Positions 1-8,196 of a stretch of DNA of 36,810 bases are shown here, piece after piece. Both the position numbers and the translations under genes were made by a program. The stretch lies in contig CAMCHI010000013.1 in NCBI GenBank assembly GCA_945874735.1, positions 1 to 36,810 of the forward strand. The letters run 5' to 3'. Origin of the DNA: an uncultured Arcanobacterium sp. (lineage in GTDB: Bacteria; Actinomycetota; Actinomycetes; Actinomycetales; Actinomycetaceae). How positions within the stretch are numbered: the first letter of the stretch is position 1; the number at the start of each line of letters is the position of its first letter. The notes under the pieces are model-generated. The model was not told the DNA's origin. It saw only the letters and a list, made by a program, of their open reading frames with translations, and made no database searches.

Positions 1-58
1 CTGAAATAACAGCAAACTTAGCTGGGGCAAGTACCGGACGAGAAAGCGAAGTGCTCAT
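1..58 (-). CDS. uvrB: Probable UvrB N-terminus (partial, runs off the window)
   Basis: An ATG at 56-58 on the minus strand is preceded by a good ribosome binding site (GGGAGA, about 9 nt upstream) and opens a frame that runs off the left edge. The 19 visible residues, MSTSLSRPVLAPAKFAVIS, resemble the start of actinobacterial excinuclease UvrB (a basic stretch, then a PxFxVxS segment just before the GDQP motif, which would lie outside). UvrB is the damage-verifying helicase of UvrABC nucleotide excision repair. Position supports this: uvrB commonly lies just downstream of coaE in actinobacteria. The identity rests on a short stretch plus gene order, so it is probable only. Confidence 0.5.
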   Translation of the reverse strand, partial: MSTSLSRPVLAPAKFAVIS

Positions 59-158
59 AACTATCTTTCTCCCAAAAATCACAATATATAAAGACGCGCA
101 GTGTAGATTAATAAGCTCAAATTATTAGATAAGGAATCGAGCGTTTCTAGTTTCAAGT

Positions 159-788
159 TTAAGGCAAAATCAGGGGCGAAACCTTTAGTTTAGCTGCCGC
201 CTTAATGCGTGGTAATACTCGTTTTAGCTGCTGTTCCAGTTGTGGTAAAGAGCCATTATTTTCAATCACCGCATGGCTGATTTTACGTAATTCTTCTTCA
301 GATACTTGACTAGAAATCCGACGATCAATATCAATATCTTTCATATTGCGCATAGTTTGCATTCTGGCTCGCCGTACTGCTTCACTAGCAGTTACCAGCA
401 AAGTATAGTCAGCTCTAGATTCCATCCAAGAGCCACGCAATAACGGAATATCATGAACCACAAACTCGTATCCGTCTTTTTGATATTGCATCTCTAACTC
501 ATGTGCTTTCAAGCTAATCAACGGATGCGTAATTTGATTTAATTTCGCTAATTGGGTTGCATCAGAAAACACAATTAAAGCTAAAGTAGCTCTATCTAAA
601 TGTCCGTTAGCATTTACTACGCTTCGCCCCCACTGTTTACGAATCAAATTTAAACCTGGGGAATCCGGAGCAACTACTTCGCGCGCTAAAGTATCGTAGT
701 CGATAAGAGGGTAACCTTGCTGAGCAAAGAAATTTGCTACTAGCGACTTACCGCTTGCTATCTGTCCAGTTACTACAATACGAAACAT
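159..788 (-). CDS. coaE: Dephospho-CoA kinase CoaE
   Basis: Catalyses the last step of coenzyme A synthesis, ATP-dependent phosphorylation of the 3'-hydroxyl of dephospho-CoA, in the cytosol. The 209-residue product has a P-loop, GQIASGKS, at residues 8-15, followed by the family's DxDxLAREVV-type segment (here DYDTLAREVV) that contributes to substrate binding; length is normal for the single-domain enzyme. The ATG at 786-788 overlaps the pcp stop by one base (TAATG), so the two genes are probably translationally coupled. It lies downstream of rpsA and upstream of a probable uvrB, the usual actinobacterial arrangement. Confident call. Confidence 0.93.
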   Translation of the reverse strand: MFRIVVTGQIASGKSLVANFFAQQGYPLIDYDTLAREVVAPDSPGLNLIRKQWGRSVVNANGHLDRATLALIVFSDATQLAKLNQITHPLISLKAHELEMQYQKDGYEFVVHDIPLLRGSWMESRADYTLLVTASEAVRRARMQTMRNMKDIDIDRRISSQVSEEELRKISHAVIENNGSLPQLEQQLKRVLPRIKAAAKLKVSPLILP

Positions 789-1372
789 TAAAACTGCTCT
801 TCCCTACTTAACTGCGCTAATATATTATCGCACAACCAAGTCACCAGTGAGAGCTGTTTAGCTAAAGAATACTTTTCTACAGGTGGCAAGTGTAAGAAAT
901 AAGCATCTCGGGAAGTTTCTAAAGCCGTGTAAAACACAGTATTACACACGTATAAGCCCGCACTATAGGAAACGTCTAAAGAATGTCCTGCTGCTCTGGC
1001 TTGGGTTATCACAGTGTTAATATCGAGTTTAGGTTCTAAAGCTAAAGCACCAGTTGTAATAGGAGTGCCTTGTGCTTGTACTCCCGCATTATCCGCAATG
1101 GTGGCTTCTTGTTTATTTAACGCAAAGCGTTCCAAAGTAGGTATCTGCCGATCAGCAGCTAAGCCTAAGGCTAAATGAAAATCATATGCGCCTAAATTTT
1201 GCACTATTTGCCGCGCTTTGCTGTACTCGACCGGCAGTATTTGCCAGTCTATCTCTGCTGCAGTAGTAGCAGGGACGGTTTTTGTTTTCGCACTTAAAAC
1301 TTCAATTATCTGTTGAGTAGGATTAACCGCGTGGTGAGCAAAACTTACAAAACCGGTAACTAATAAACGCAT
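788..1372 (-). CDS. pcp: Pyrrolidone-carboxylate peptidase (pyroglutamyl peptidase I, C15)
   Basis: Cytosolic cysteine peptidase that removes N-terminal pyroglutamate from peptides. The 194-residue protein begins MRLLVTGF as the family does, and the catalytic triad is visible: Glu81 in TLERFALN, Cys143 in SAGLYVCNTVF and His161 in FLHLPP. The glycine-rich N-terminal loop usual in the family (GFxPFGG) is replaced by GFVSFAHH, a small divergence away from the triad. No Shine-Dalgarno is seen. Instead TAGACT (1379-1384, minus) ends 6 nt before the ATG, suggesting a leaderless transcript. The stop overlaps the coaE start by one base. The rpsA terminator lies upstream, so this pair has its own promoter. 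Confidence 0.9.
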   Translation of the reverse strand: MRLLVTGFVSFAHHAVNPTQQIIEVLSAKTKTVPATTAAEIDWQILPVEYSKARQIVQNLGAYDFHLALGLAADRQIPTLERFALNKQEATIADNAGVQAQGTPITTGALALEPKLDINTVITQARAAGHSLDVSYSAGLYVCNTVFYTALETSRDAYFLHLPPVEKYSLAKQLSLVTWLCDNILAQLSREEQF

Positions 1373-1378
1373 ATATTT

Positions 1379-1384
1379 AGTCTA
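1379..1384 (-). promoter_or_regulatory. Putative -10 hexamer TAGACT of pcp-coaE
   Basis: TAGACT on the minus strand is separated by 6 nt (AAATAT) from the pcp ATG. This spacing places a transcription start at or next to the start codon, as in actinobacterial leaderless genes. No -35 match was recognised. Same arrangement as several other genes here. Confidence 0.45.
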
Positions 1385-1442
1385 AAACAATTTGTTTTTA
1401 TCACCCTACAAGCCCTAGCGCGGGTAGCTCACAATATAAATA

Positions 1443-1483
1443 AAACTTGGGTAGGAATAAGTTTCCTTATCCTACCCAAGTTT
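1443..1483 (-). terminator. Rho-independent terminator of rpsA (looks bidirectional)
   Basis: A stem of about 17 bp (aacttgggtagg on one arm, cctacccaagtt on the other, with a one-base bulge and a TTTC loop) lies about 30 nt past the rpsA stop. On the minus strand it is followed by TTTTATTTATT; on the plus strand by seven T. It separates rpsA from pcp-coaE. Confidence 0.85.
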
Positions 1484-1513
1484 TTTTAGCTTAACTTGAA
1501 ACTATTTTATTAT

Positions 1514-2989
1514 TTAGTTTCCGGTGAGCTGTTCACGTAATGCAGCTAGAGCCTCATCAGAAGCTAGGGTGCCAGATACATCAGTGGTTTCCGATGAGTA
1601 AGAAGCTGGTGCAGCTTCTTCTTCCACTACTGCTGGAGCAGCAGCAGCCTCAGCAGCTTCTGCTTCCTTCTCTAGCGCTACCTGCTTACGGTGTGCCTGC
1701 CAACGAGCCTCGGCCTTAGCATATTCAGCTTCCCAAGCAGCCTGATTTGCTTCATATCCTTCCATCCACTCATTAGTTTCTGGATCGAAGCCCTCTGGAT
1801 ACTTGTAGTTGCCCTCTTCGTCATATTCTGCTTGCATACCGTATAAGGATGGATCGAAGTCCTCAGAAGCTGGATCTACACCCTCATTAGCTTGCTTTAG
1901 CGAAAGCGAGATACGACGACGCTCTAGGTCGATGTCGATAACCTTTACGAATACTTCACCGCCTACCTTAGCTACCTGTTCTGGTAGTTCGATATGACGC
2001 TGAGCCAGTTCGGAAATGTGTACTAGACCTTCAATACCGTCTTCTACACGTACGAATGCACCAAATGGTACTAGCTTGGTAACCTTACCTGGAACTACCT
2101 GTCCAATAGCATGGGTACGAGCAAAAGTCTGCCAAGGATCTTCTTGAGTAGCCTTAAGAGATAGGGATACGCGCTCCCGATCAAAGTCTACATCTAGCAC
2201 CTCAACGGTTACTGGAGTACCTACTTCAACAACCTCAGATGGGTGATCAATGTGCTTCCAAGATAGCTCAGAAACGTGTACCAAACCGTCCACGCCACCT
2301 AGATCTACGAACGCACCGAAATTAACGATAGAGGAAATAACACCCTCACGTACCTGACCCTTCTGTAGGGTGTTGAGGAAGTGAGAACGAACTTCAGACT
2401 GGGTCTGCTCTAAGAATGCACGACGAGAAAGCACTACATTGTTGCGGTTCTTGTCTAGTTCGATAATCTTAGCTTCAATCTGATCGCCAATGTATGGCTG
2501 TAGATCGCGTACACGACGCATTTCTACAAGTGAAGCTGGAAGGAAGCCACGTAGACCGATGTCTAGGATTAGACCACCCTTAACAACTTCAATAACAGTA
2601 CCAGTAACGATACCGTCAGCTTCCTTAATAGCCTCGATTTCAGTCCAAGCACGCTCGTATTGCGCACGCTTCTTGGAAAGAAGTAGACGTCCTTCTTTGT
2701 CTTCTTTCTGAGTTACGAGAGCTTCTACCTTGTCACCAACTTTGACAACGTCATCAGGATCGATGTCATGTTTGATGGAAAGTTCCTTGGAAGGAATTAC
2801 ACCTTCAGTCTTGTAGCCAATATCAAGTAGAACTTCATCGCGGTCTACTTTAACTACGATACCTTCTACGATGTCGCCATCGTTGAAGTACTTAATAGTT
2901 TCATCAACAGCAGCAATGAGATCTTCAGTGGTGCCGATATCGTTGATTGCGACCTCCGGATAGTTGGAGGAAGTGTTGTAAGTGGTCAT
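1514..2989 (-). CDS. rpsA: 30S ribosomal protein S1
   Basis: RNA-binding ribosomal protein that helps recruit mRNA to the 30S subunit. The 491-residue product has four S1/OB repeats, roughly residues 36-105, 124-190, 209-277 and 294-365, the last two carrying the conserved FGAFV and EGLVH(V/I)SEL segments. This four-repeat form with an unstructured tail is typical of actinobacteria; E. coli has six. Residues about 380-491 form an acidic, Ala/Glu-rich tail. Start is the ATG at 2987-2989, about 45 residues before the first repeat, with only a weak purine-rich upstream site. The leader back to a putative -10 at 3114-3119 is over 100 nt, long enough for autoregulation, though none is shown. A strong terminator follows. 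Confidence 0.97.
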   Translation of the reverse strand: MTTYNTSSNYPEVAINDIGTTEDLIAAVDETIKYFNDGDIVEGIVVKVDRDEVLLDIGYKTEGVIPSKELSIKHDIDPDDVVKVGDKVEALVTQKEDKEGRLLLSKKRAQYERAWTEIEAIKEADGIVTGTVIEVVKGGLILDIGLRGFLPASLVEMRRVRDLQPYIGDQIEAKIIELDKNRNNVVLSRRAFLEQTQSEVRSHFLNTLQKGQVREGVISSIVNFGAFVDLGGVDGLVHVSELSWKHIDHPSEVVEVGTPVTVEVLDVDFDRERVSLSLKATQEDPWQTFARTHAIGQVVPGKVTKLVPFGAFVRVEDGIEGLVHISELAQRHIELPEQVAKVGGEVFVKVIDIDLERRRISLSLKQANEGVDPASEDFDPSLYGMQAEYDEEGNYKYPEGFDPETNEWMEGYEANQAAWEAEYAKAEARWQAHRKQVALEKEAEAAEAAAAPAVVEEEAAPASYSSETTDVSGTLASDEALAALREQLTGN

Positions 2990-3113
2990 AGAGTTGGTGA
3001 CTCTTTCAAACTAATACTAGAATTTACACGGACAATGGCGCTTTCACCGGAATGTGAACATACCAATAAACAACTTTACGTAATGTTTATCTAAGTAGCA
3101 AGGGCGAAAGCAG

Positions 3114-3119
3114 ATTATA
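3114..3119 (-). promoter_or_regulatory. Possible -10 element of rpsA (TATAAT)
   Basis: A perfect TATAAT on the minus strand lies about 125 nt upstream of the rpsA ATG. No convincing -35 hexamer is at the right spacing, so this rests on the -10 alone. The rest of 2990-3285 is the divergent leader region between rpsA and the plus-strand methyltransferase; I see no other gene in it. Confidence 0.35.
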
Positions 3120-3285
3120 GCTGCCTAATAGCGCACATTTTCTAACTCTGCCCACATTTATACTCGGTATTTCTGCTTGATTTATTTTTCTTGCTATAAC
3201 TCCGTCCACTACCCACACCTTACACCTGCTAAACTTTTCTCACACTACTTGCTTTACCTACACTCCGTTAAGAAAGAGTTACCTA

Positions 3286-4092
3286 ATGGATTCTTTTGGC
3301 AGATTTCCTTTAGCACCCCAAGATGATGCTGTACAAGCCTCCCAAAATTGGTGGGACGAAAACGCTAACTATTATCTAGCAGAACATGGCGAAATCCTAG
3401 GTGACAACGATTTTCTTTGGGGGCCAGAAGGACTACGAGAAGCCGACATTCAACTCTTAGGAACGGCAAAAGAGTTAAAAAACAAACACGTATTAGAAAT
3501 CGGGGCCGGAGCAGCGCAATGCTCACGCTATTTAGCACAATTAGGCATATCCGTACACGCCACTGATCTCTCCCCAGCTATGATGGCTCATGCCCAAACC
3601 CTAAATCAAAAAGCTGGAGTAAATTTTCCACTTACCGTAGCCAATGCTTTAGCTTTACCTTTTGCAGCAGAAAGTTTCGACATCATCTTCACCTCTTTCG
3701 GAGTAATTCCCTTTATCGCAGATTTAGATGAGTTAAATCTAGAAGTAAAACGAGTATTACGCCCTGGTGGTATTTGGGTATATTCAGCTATGCACCCAGT
3801 ACGTTGGATGTTTCCTGACGACCCTAGCCCTAAAGGAATGACTATCACTAATTCCTACTTTCAAGACCAGCCATATCAAGAACGCGATGCTCAAAACCAA
3901 CTAACTTACGCAGAATTTCCCCATTCTTTAGCTAAACATATTAACTCTCTCGCAAGTACCGGCTTCCATATTCAAGAATGTATAGAACCACAATGGCAAG
4001 CAGGGCGAAAAATTACTTGGGGCGGATGGGGGCCTTACCGTTCCCAATTTCTACCCGGTACTTTAATCCTAAAAAGTCAAAAACCGACATGA
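3286..4092 (+). CDS. Class I SAM-dependent methyltransferase (Methyltransf_11 type)
   Basis: A 268-residue methyltransferase with the Rossmann SAM-binding motif I, VLEIGAGAAQCSRYL, near residues 69-83, an acidic motif II region (HATDLSPAMM) and the post-II segment FDIIFTSFGVIPFI. The substrate cannot be read from sequence. Similar stand-alone methyltransferases occur near polA/rpsA in other actinobacteria, so the location is probably ancestral. The ATG at 3286 has AAGAAAGAG about 7 nt upstream as its ribosome binding site. It is transcribed divergently from rpsA and convergently with polA, with a shared hairpin terminator between. Enzyme class is sure; function unknown. Confidence 0.85.
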   Translation: MDSFGRFPLAPQDDAVQASQNWWDENANYYLAEHGEILGDNDFLWGPEGLREADIQLLGTAKELKNKHVLEIGAGAAQCSRYLAQLGISVHATDLSPAMMAHAQTLNQKAGVNFPLTVANALALPFAAESFDIIFTSFGVIPFIADLDELNLEVKRVLRPGGIWVYSAMHPVRWMFPDDPSPKGMTITNSYFQDQPYQERDAQNQLTYAEFPHSLAKHINSLASTGFHIQECIEPQWQAGRKITWGGWGPYRSQFLPGTLILKSQKPT

Positions 4093-4135
4093 TTTAGAAT
4101 GGAAACACCATAACTACTACCAAATTAGTTATATA

Positions 4136-4171
4136 TAGTGCCTAGATATTTACAATATTATCTAGGCACTA
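4136..4171. terminator. Bidirectional hairpin between the methyltransferase and polA
   Basis: A perfect 13-bp stem (tagtgcctagata / tatctaggcacta) with a 10-nt loop lies between two convergent genes. No long T-run follows on either strand, but flanks are A/T-rich, so it probably terminates both transcripts. Confidence 0.65.
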
Positions 4172-4306
4172 AACCTATCTGCCCTATCGTCTATCGCACT
4201 CCCCTAAACCAAAAAATAAACGAAGTATCAAAACAAAGTGCAAGTAGGTAAGGAAAAGGGCGACAAAAGTATTAAGTAAAGCAACCCCGTAATTAATGCC
4301 TACTGA

Positions 4307-7024
4307 TCAGTGCGCTGCTAAACGCCAATTTTCTCCCACTCCTACTCCTACCGCGAGAGGTACTCGCAAAGCCACAGCATTCTCCATTTCCCGTATCACG
4401 ATTTCTTGCACTCTAGTTAATTCTTCCCGTTTCACTTCTAGTACTAATTCATCATGCACCTGCAATAAAATACGCGACTGCAACTGGGCATTTTGCAAAG
4501 CACGTGCCACTTTTACCATAGCTACCTTAATTACATCAGCAGCTGAGCCTTGAATAGGGGCATTTAACGCCATTCGTTCCGCAGCTTCTCGCAACACCCG
4601 ATTATCAGATAATAAATCAGGCAGGTAACGACGCCGTCCTAAAATAGTTTCGGTGTATCCCACTCTACGCGCATTTTCCACTAAAGAATCCAAATAATCT
4701 TTTACCTTGCCAAACTTGGTAAAATAATCGTCCATCAAAGCCTTAGCTTCACCCACGGTAATGTTTAGTTGAGCAGATAATCCAAAAGCTGACAAACCAT
4801 AAACTAAGCCATAACTCATGGCTTTTGTTTTTGTACGTTGAGCAGCACTAACTGCTTCTTCTGCCACTCCAAATACTCGTGCTGCCACATAATTATGTAA
4901 ATCTGCTCCTGCTTGGAAAGCCGAAATTAACTCTGCATCCTGAGATAAATGCGCCATTAAACGCATTTCAATCTGGGAATAATCTGCGGTTAAAAGCAAA
5001 TCATAATCTGCACCAGGCACAAAAACTTCCCTGATTTGCTGCCCCTCTACAGTACGTGCATGAATGTTTTGCAAATTAGGCTCAGTAGAAGATAACCGCC
5101 CAGTAGCTGCTACCGTCTGCTGATAAGTAGTATGAATACGTCCGTCTGTAAGCACAGCTTTAATCAAACCGTCTACTGATTGCAAGAGTTTCGTACTATC
5201 ACGATGACGCTTCAGAGCTACTAAAAACTCATATCCTTGTACCGACTGCGTATCTTCCTTAAATTCCAGCTTATGCATCAAATCAGTTAATGCTTCCGCA
5301 TTAGTGGTATAGCCAGATTTAATTTTCTTCGTTTTAGGTAAATTCAAGCGCTCAAATAGCACGTGCTGTAACTGTTTAGGACTTGCTAAATTAACTGATT
5401 CGTCCCCAATGGCTTGGTGAGCCGTTTGTTTTGCTGAATCCACTTGCGCCGCAAAACGTTGTTGCAACTCAAATAACCCAGTATCACTAACGGCAATACC
5501 GGTTTGTTCCATATGCACTAATTGTTCAGCTACTGCTAGTTCTAGCGCACAAAGTGCTGTTTCAGGTACTTGGGCACTAATTTCAGGCGCTAGCAAATCT
5601 GCTAAATCTAAAATACGCACTGCACAATGAGCTAAATATTGGGAATCAACTAGTTCACCTGCCAAATTAATTCCTAAAGAGCCATCGCTATTCCCGTCTG
5701 GCAATTCAGGTAAGAAGTAACGTTGCAACATATAGGGCAAAGAATAGTTGCGCAAATCTGGGTGCAATAAATACAAATCTAATTCTAAATCGCGCACCAC
5801 TCCCGCTAATGGCAAGTTTTGCGCACTCAAAGCATGCATTACATCCTTATAGGAATGTACTATTTTTGAGACTTCAGTATTTTGCAACCAATCTTTTAAT
5901 TCCGTTATATCCTCTGCAGATAATGCTTCAGGTTCTAGCACGAAAACTGTGCCATCTGTTTGAGCAATAGCTAACTGGGTTAAACTAGACCGTCCTGGCT
6001 GAGTATTGCCAGCTACGGCTATACTCCAGTTTGACGTAGAAACTTGCAAAAATTCGCTTAGAGGCAATTTATCTGTTGCGAGTTTTACCGTCCGTCCAGC
6101 ATTATCAGACCGAGTGGATAACTCTACTTCCTGCGATGTTTCTCCAGCTCGCAAAGGAATTTGCTGCAAAATTTTATTGCGCAAAGTGTTTACTTCTAGT
6201 TCTTCACATAATTTATAAAATGGGGTAAGGGACAGCCCTTGCACCTCTAAAGTATGAAAATCTGGCAGCGCGGTTAAATGCCGTTCTAATTGATTTAGTT
6301 TACGGTTTTGCAACACTTGCGAAATGGAGGCACGGAAATTAGCTCCAGTCTTACCAGTCAGTTTATCCGCATTCTCAATTATTCCTGCCAAGGAACCGTA
6401 TTCATGCAACCATTTAGCAGCAGTTTTCGGTCCCACTAACGGCACGCCTGGTAAATTATCGGCTTGTTCACCTACGATTGCAGCCAAATCAGAATATAAC
6501 TCAGGAAGTACATACGTTTTTTCTAACACCGCTTGCGGAGTCATTAACTTCATTCCGTCTTTAGTGGGATAGGATACGCTTACATACTCGTTTACTAATT
6601 GGTAAGAATCTTTATCTCCCGAAGCAATCACTACTGGTATAGCTGCTGCTGTTCCTTGAGTAGCTAAAGTAGCGATAATATCGTCTGCTTCATAGTCAGC
6701 TAAAGTAAGCCAAGTAATTCCCAGAGTGTCCAGCAGACGTTGAATCAATTCAATCTGCCCAATAAATTCTACAGGAGTAGCTGCCCGCCCTGCCTTATAA
6801 GCAGAGTATTCGCGGGTACGGAAAGTGCCCCCAGGTAAATCAAATGCCACTGCCACATAAGTGGGTTTATGCGTATCCAACAGTTTTAATAATGTGTTGG
6901 CAAAGCCCACTACAGCGTTTGTGTATTTACCGCTTTGCGTAACTAAACTTTCTGGACGAATCGCGTAAAACGCCCGAAACGCCATCGAGTGACCATCAAT
7001 TAGGAGCAAGGTTTCTTTCTTCAC
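4307..7024 (-). CDS. polA: DNA polymerase I
   Basis: Gap-filling and Okazaki-fragment-processing polymerase. The 905-residue protein has a 5'-3' exonuclease/flap domain (about 1-310), a 3'-5' exonuclease-like fold (about 320-510) and a family A polymerase domain (about 520-905). Polymerase motif A is DYSQIEMRLMAH, motif B the K-x3-YG region (TKAMSYGLVYGLS), motif C the VHDE in LLQVHDELVLE. At the position of the proofreading DxE motif there is only AVAGNTQPG, so the first exonuclease acidic pair is missing and proofreading is probably absent, as known for mycobacterial PolA. The ATG at 7022-7024 starts with the usual LLLIDGHSMAFRAFYA. It lies 54 nt downstream of the ANTAR regulator on the same strand. 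Confidence 0.97.
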   Translation of the reverse strand: MKKETLLLIDGHSMAFRAFYAIRPESLVTQSGKYTNAVVGFANTLLKLLDTHKPTYVAVAFDLPGGTFRTREYSAYKAGRAATPVEFIGQIELIQRLLDTLGITWLTLADYEADDIIATLATQGTAAAIPVVIASGDKDSYQLVNEYVSVSYPTKDGMKLMTPQAVLEKTYVLPELYSDLAAIVGEQADNLPGVPLVGPKTAAKWLHEYGSLAGIIENADKLTGKTGANFRASISQVLQNRKLNQLERHLTALPDFHTLEVQGLSLTPFYKLCEELEVNTLRNKILQQIPLRAGETSQEVELSTRSDNAGRTVKLATDKLPLSEFLQVSTSNWSIAVAGNTQPGRSSLTQLAIAQTDGTVFVLEPEALSAEDITELKDWLQNTEVSKIVHSYKDVMHALSAQNLPLAGVVRDLELDLYLLHPDLRNYSLPYMLQRYFLPELPDGNSDGSLGINLAGELVDSQYLAHCAVRILDLADLLAPEISAQVPETALCALELAVAEQLVHMEQTGIAVSDTGLFELQQRFAAQVDSAKQTAHQAIGDESVNLASPKQLQHVLFERLNLPKTKKIKSGYTTNAEALTDLMHKLEFKEDTQSVQGYEFLVALKRHRDSTKLLQSVDGLIKAVLTDGRIHTTYQQTVAATGRLSSTEPNLQNIHARTVEGQQIREVFVPGADYDLLLTADYSQIEMRLMAHLSQDAELISAFQAGADLHNYVAARVFGVAEEAVSAAQRTKTKAMSYGLVYGLSAFGLSAQLNITVGEAKALMDDYFTKFGKVKDYLDSLVENARRVGYTETILGRRRYLPDLLSDNRVLREAAERMALNAPIQGSAADVIKVAMVKVARALQNAQLQSRILLQVHDELVLEVKREELTRVQEIVIREMENAVALRVPLAVGVGVGENWRLAAH

Positions 7025-7078
7025 TCTTCTACCCTACCCAAGGTAGCTAGGTTAGAAAAGTTGAAGAATGTGGGGAAA

Positions 7079-7714
7079 TTATCCTACCTGTTCAATTACG
7101 GCGTCTGCTACTTCGCGCATGGTTAAACGGCGATCCATGGAGGTTTTCTGAATCCACCGGAATGCTTCCGACTCGGTAAGCCCCATTTTTTCTTGCAGTA
7201 AGCCTTTGGCTCTATCTACCCGTTTACGAGTTTCAAACTGTTCAGTTAAAGAAGCTACTTCTTGCTGCAAAATAGACATTTCAGCTTTACGGGAAATAGC
7301 GATTTCTACCGCTGGAATTAAGTCAGCTGGGGTGAATGGTTTAATAACATAAGCCATTGCACCTGCATCACGCGCCCGATCTACTAAGTCTTTTTGCGAA
7401 AATGCCGTTAGCATCACAACAGCACAATTGTGCTTTGCCAAAATTTGTTCAGCAGCTGTAATACCGTCAATACCAGGCATTTTAACATCCATCACGACTA
7501 GCTCTGGTTCATGCTCATCAACTAAAGCAATCGCTTCTTCTCCCGTAGAGCCTTGGGCTACTACTGTAAATCCAGCTTCGGTAAGAGTTTCTACAATGTC
7601 GAGGCGAATAAGAGTTTCGTCCTCCACTACGATCGTGCGCACCTTTTCTGCTCCCATTTCTGGTAGCTCTGCGTCACTTACCGTTTCGAGTTCGATATTC
7701 TGTTCCTCTACCAC
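7079..7714 (-). CDS. pdtaR: ANTAR-domain response regulator (PdtaR-like)
   Basis: Predicted RNA-binding antiterminator controlled by phosphorylation. The 211-residue protein has an N-terminal receiver domain (about 25-143) with the acidic pair Glu31/Asp32, phospho-acceptor Asp76 in VVMDVKMPG, Thr103 and Lys125 in VIKPF, followed by a short coiled coil and an ANTAR domain (about 150-207) containing AKGLLQEKMGLTESEAFRWIQ. This matches the Rv1626/PdtaR family, whose gene also lies near polA and pyk in mycobacteria. The start is a GTG at 7712-7714, chosen because AAGGA sits 6 nt upstream. The partner histidine kinase (PdtaS) is not in the window. ANTAR targets are paired hexaloop hairpins in leaders; none was identified here. 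Confidence 0.9.
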   Translation of the reverse strand: MVEEQNIELETVSDAELPEMGAEKVRTIVVEDETLIRLDIVETLTEAGFTVVAQGSTGEEAIALVDEHEPELVVMDVKMPGIDGITAAEQILAKHNCAVVMLTAFSQKDLVDRARDAGAMAYVIKPFTPADLIPAVEIAISRKAEMSILQQEVASLTEQFETRKRVDRAKGLLQEKMGLTESEAFRWIQKTSMDRRLTMREVADAVIEQVG

Positions 7715-7764
7715 TTTATGTCCTTAAAGTAAGCTACTTTGCTGACTATTACTTAATTAAATAT

Positions 7765-7791
7765 AGCGTCCATTATTAAATAATGAACGCT
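7765..7791 (-). terminator. Terminator of tRNA-Leu(CAA)
   Basis: An imperfect hairpin (agcgtccattat / ataatgaacgct, one mismatch) starts about 7 nt after the tRNA 3' end and is followed on the minus strand by ATATTTAATT. Confidence 0.6.
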
Positions 7792-7797
7792 AATCGG

Positions 7798-7880
7798 TGC
7801 TCCCGGAGGGACTCGAACCCTCACGCTTTGTGGGCGCTGCATTTTGAGTGCAGTGTGTCTACCAATTCCACCACAGGAGC
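7798..7880 (-). tRNA. tRNA-Leu (anticodon CAA)
   Basis: The minus strand folds into an 83-nt class II tRNA. The acceptor GCTCCTG pairs with CGGGAGC (one G-U), the D loop has GGTAGACA, the anticodon stem CTGCA/TGCAG holds the loop CTCAAAA (anticodon CAA, reads UUG), a variable arm is present, and the T arm is GAGGG TTCGAGT CCCTC. The discriminator is A; CCA is not encoded. A good promoter lies just upstream and a hairpin just downstream, so it is a single-gene unit. Confidence 0.95.
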
Positions 7881-7895
7881 AGAGCTAACAGATAA

Positions 7896-7924
7896 ATAAT
7901 ATTCCCTCTAATGTAAAGTGTCCA
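7896..7924 (-). promoter_or_regulatory. Promoter of tRNA-Leu(CAA)
   Basis: On the minus strand, -35 TGGACA (7919-7924) and -10 TATTAT (7896-7901) are 17 nt apart, each one base off consensus. Predicted start about 8-10 nt before the tRNA. The remaining gene-free sequence to 8196 holds the pyk terminator and a GGGTTTACCCC copy (7967-7977) that matches one arm of the XRE palindrome at 27076-27116; no gene was recognised there. Confidence 0.7.
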
Positions 7925-8122
7925 ACTAATAACCGGGTAGCATAAATCACAGTGCTATATTTTGCAGGGTTTACCCCGCCTTTTTATTTATTTGTAATCA
8001 TTCTAAAACTCGCTGACAGTATTCGCATCACACCACTACACCCACATCTCTCTGATATTTCCACCCATATTCACTCCTTCACCTTCACCCGCGACATAGG
8101 AAAAAAATTCACAAAATGTGCC

Positions 8123-8172
8123 TTAAAAAATAAGGTGGCTTTGCTGCACCAATCCAGCACAACAAAGCCACC
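8123..8172 (-). terminator. Rho-independent terminator of pyk
   Basis: Stem ggtggctttg (8134-8143) / caaagccacc (8163-8172) about 25 nt beyond the pyk stop, followed on the minus strand by TTATTTTTTAAG. Confidence 0.85.
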
Positions 8173-8196
8173 CTAATAACTTCTAAACTACTAACT

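Noticed and set aside
4296-4553. An 85-codon plus-strand frame opposite the end of polA
   Set aside because: It is Thr/Ser/Cys-rich antisense of a conserved coding region; no start signal or homology is visible.
7952-8176. A 74-codon plus-strand frame between tRNA-Leu and pyk
   Set aside because: No ribosome binding site, composition unlike its neighbours, and it overlaps the pyk terminator hairpin. Looks like a chance frame in A/T-rich spacer.
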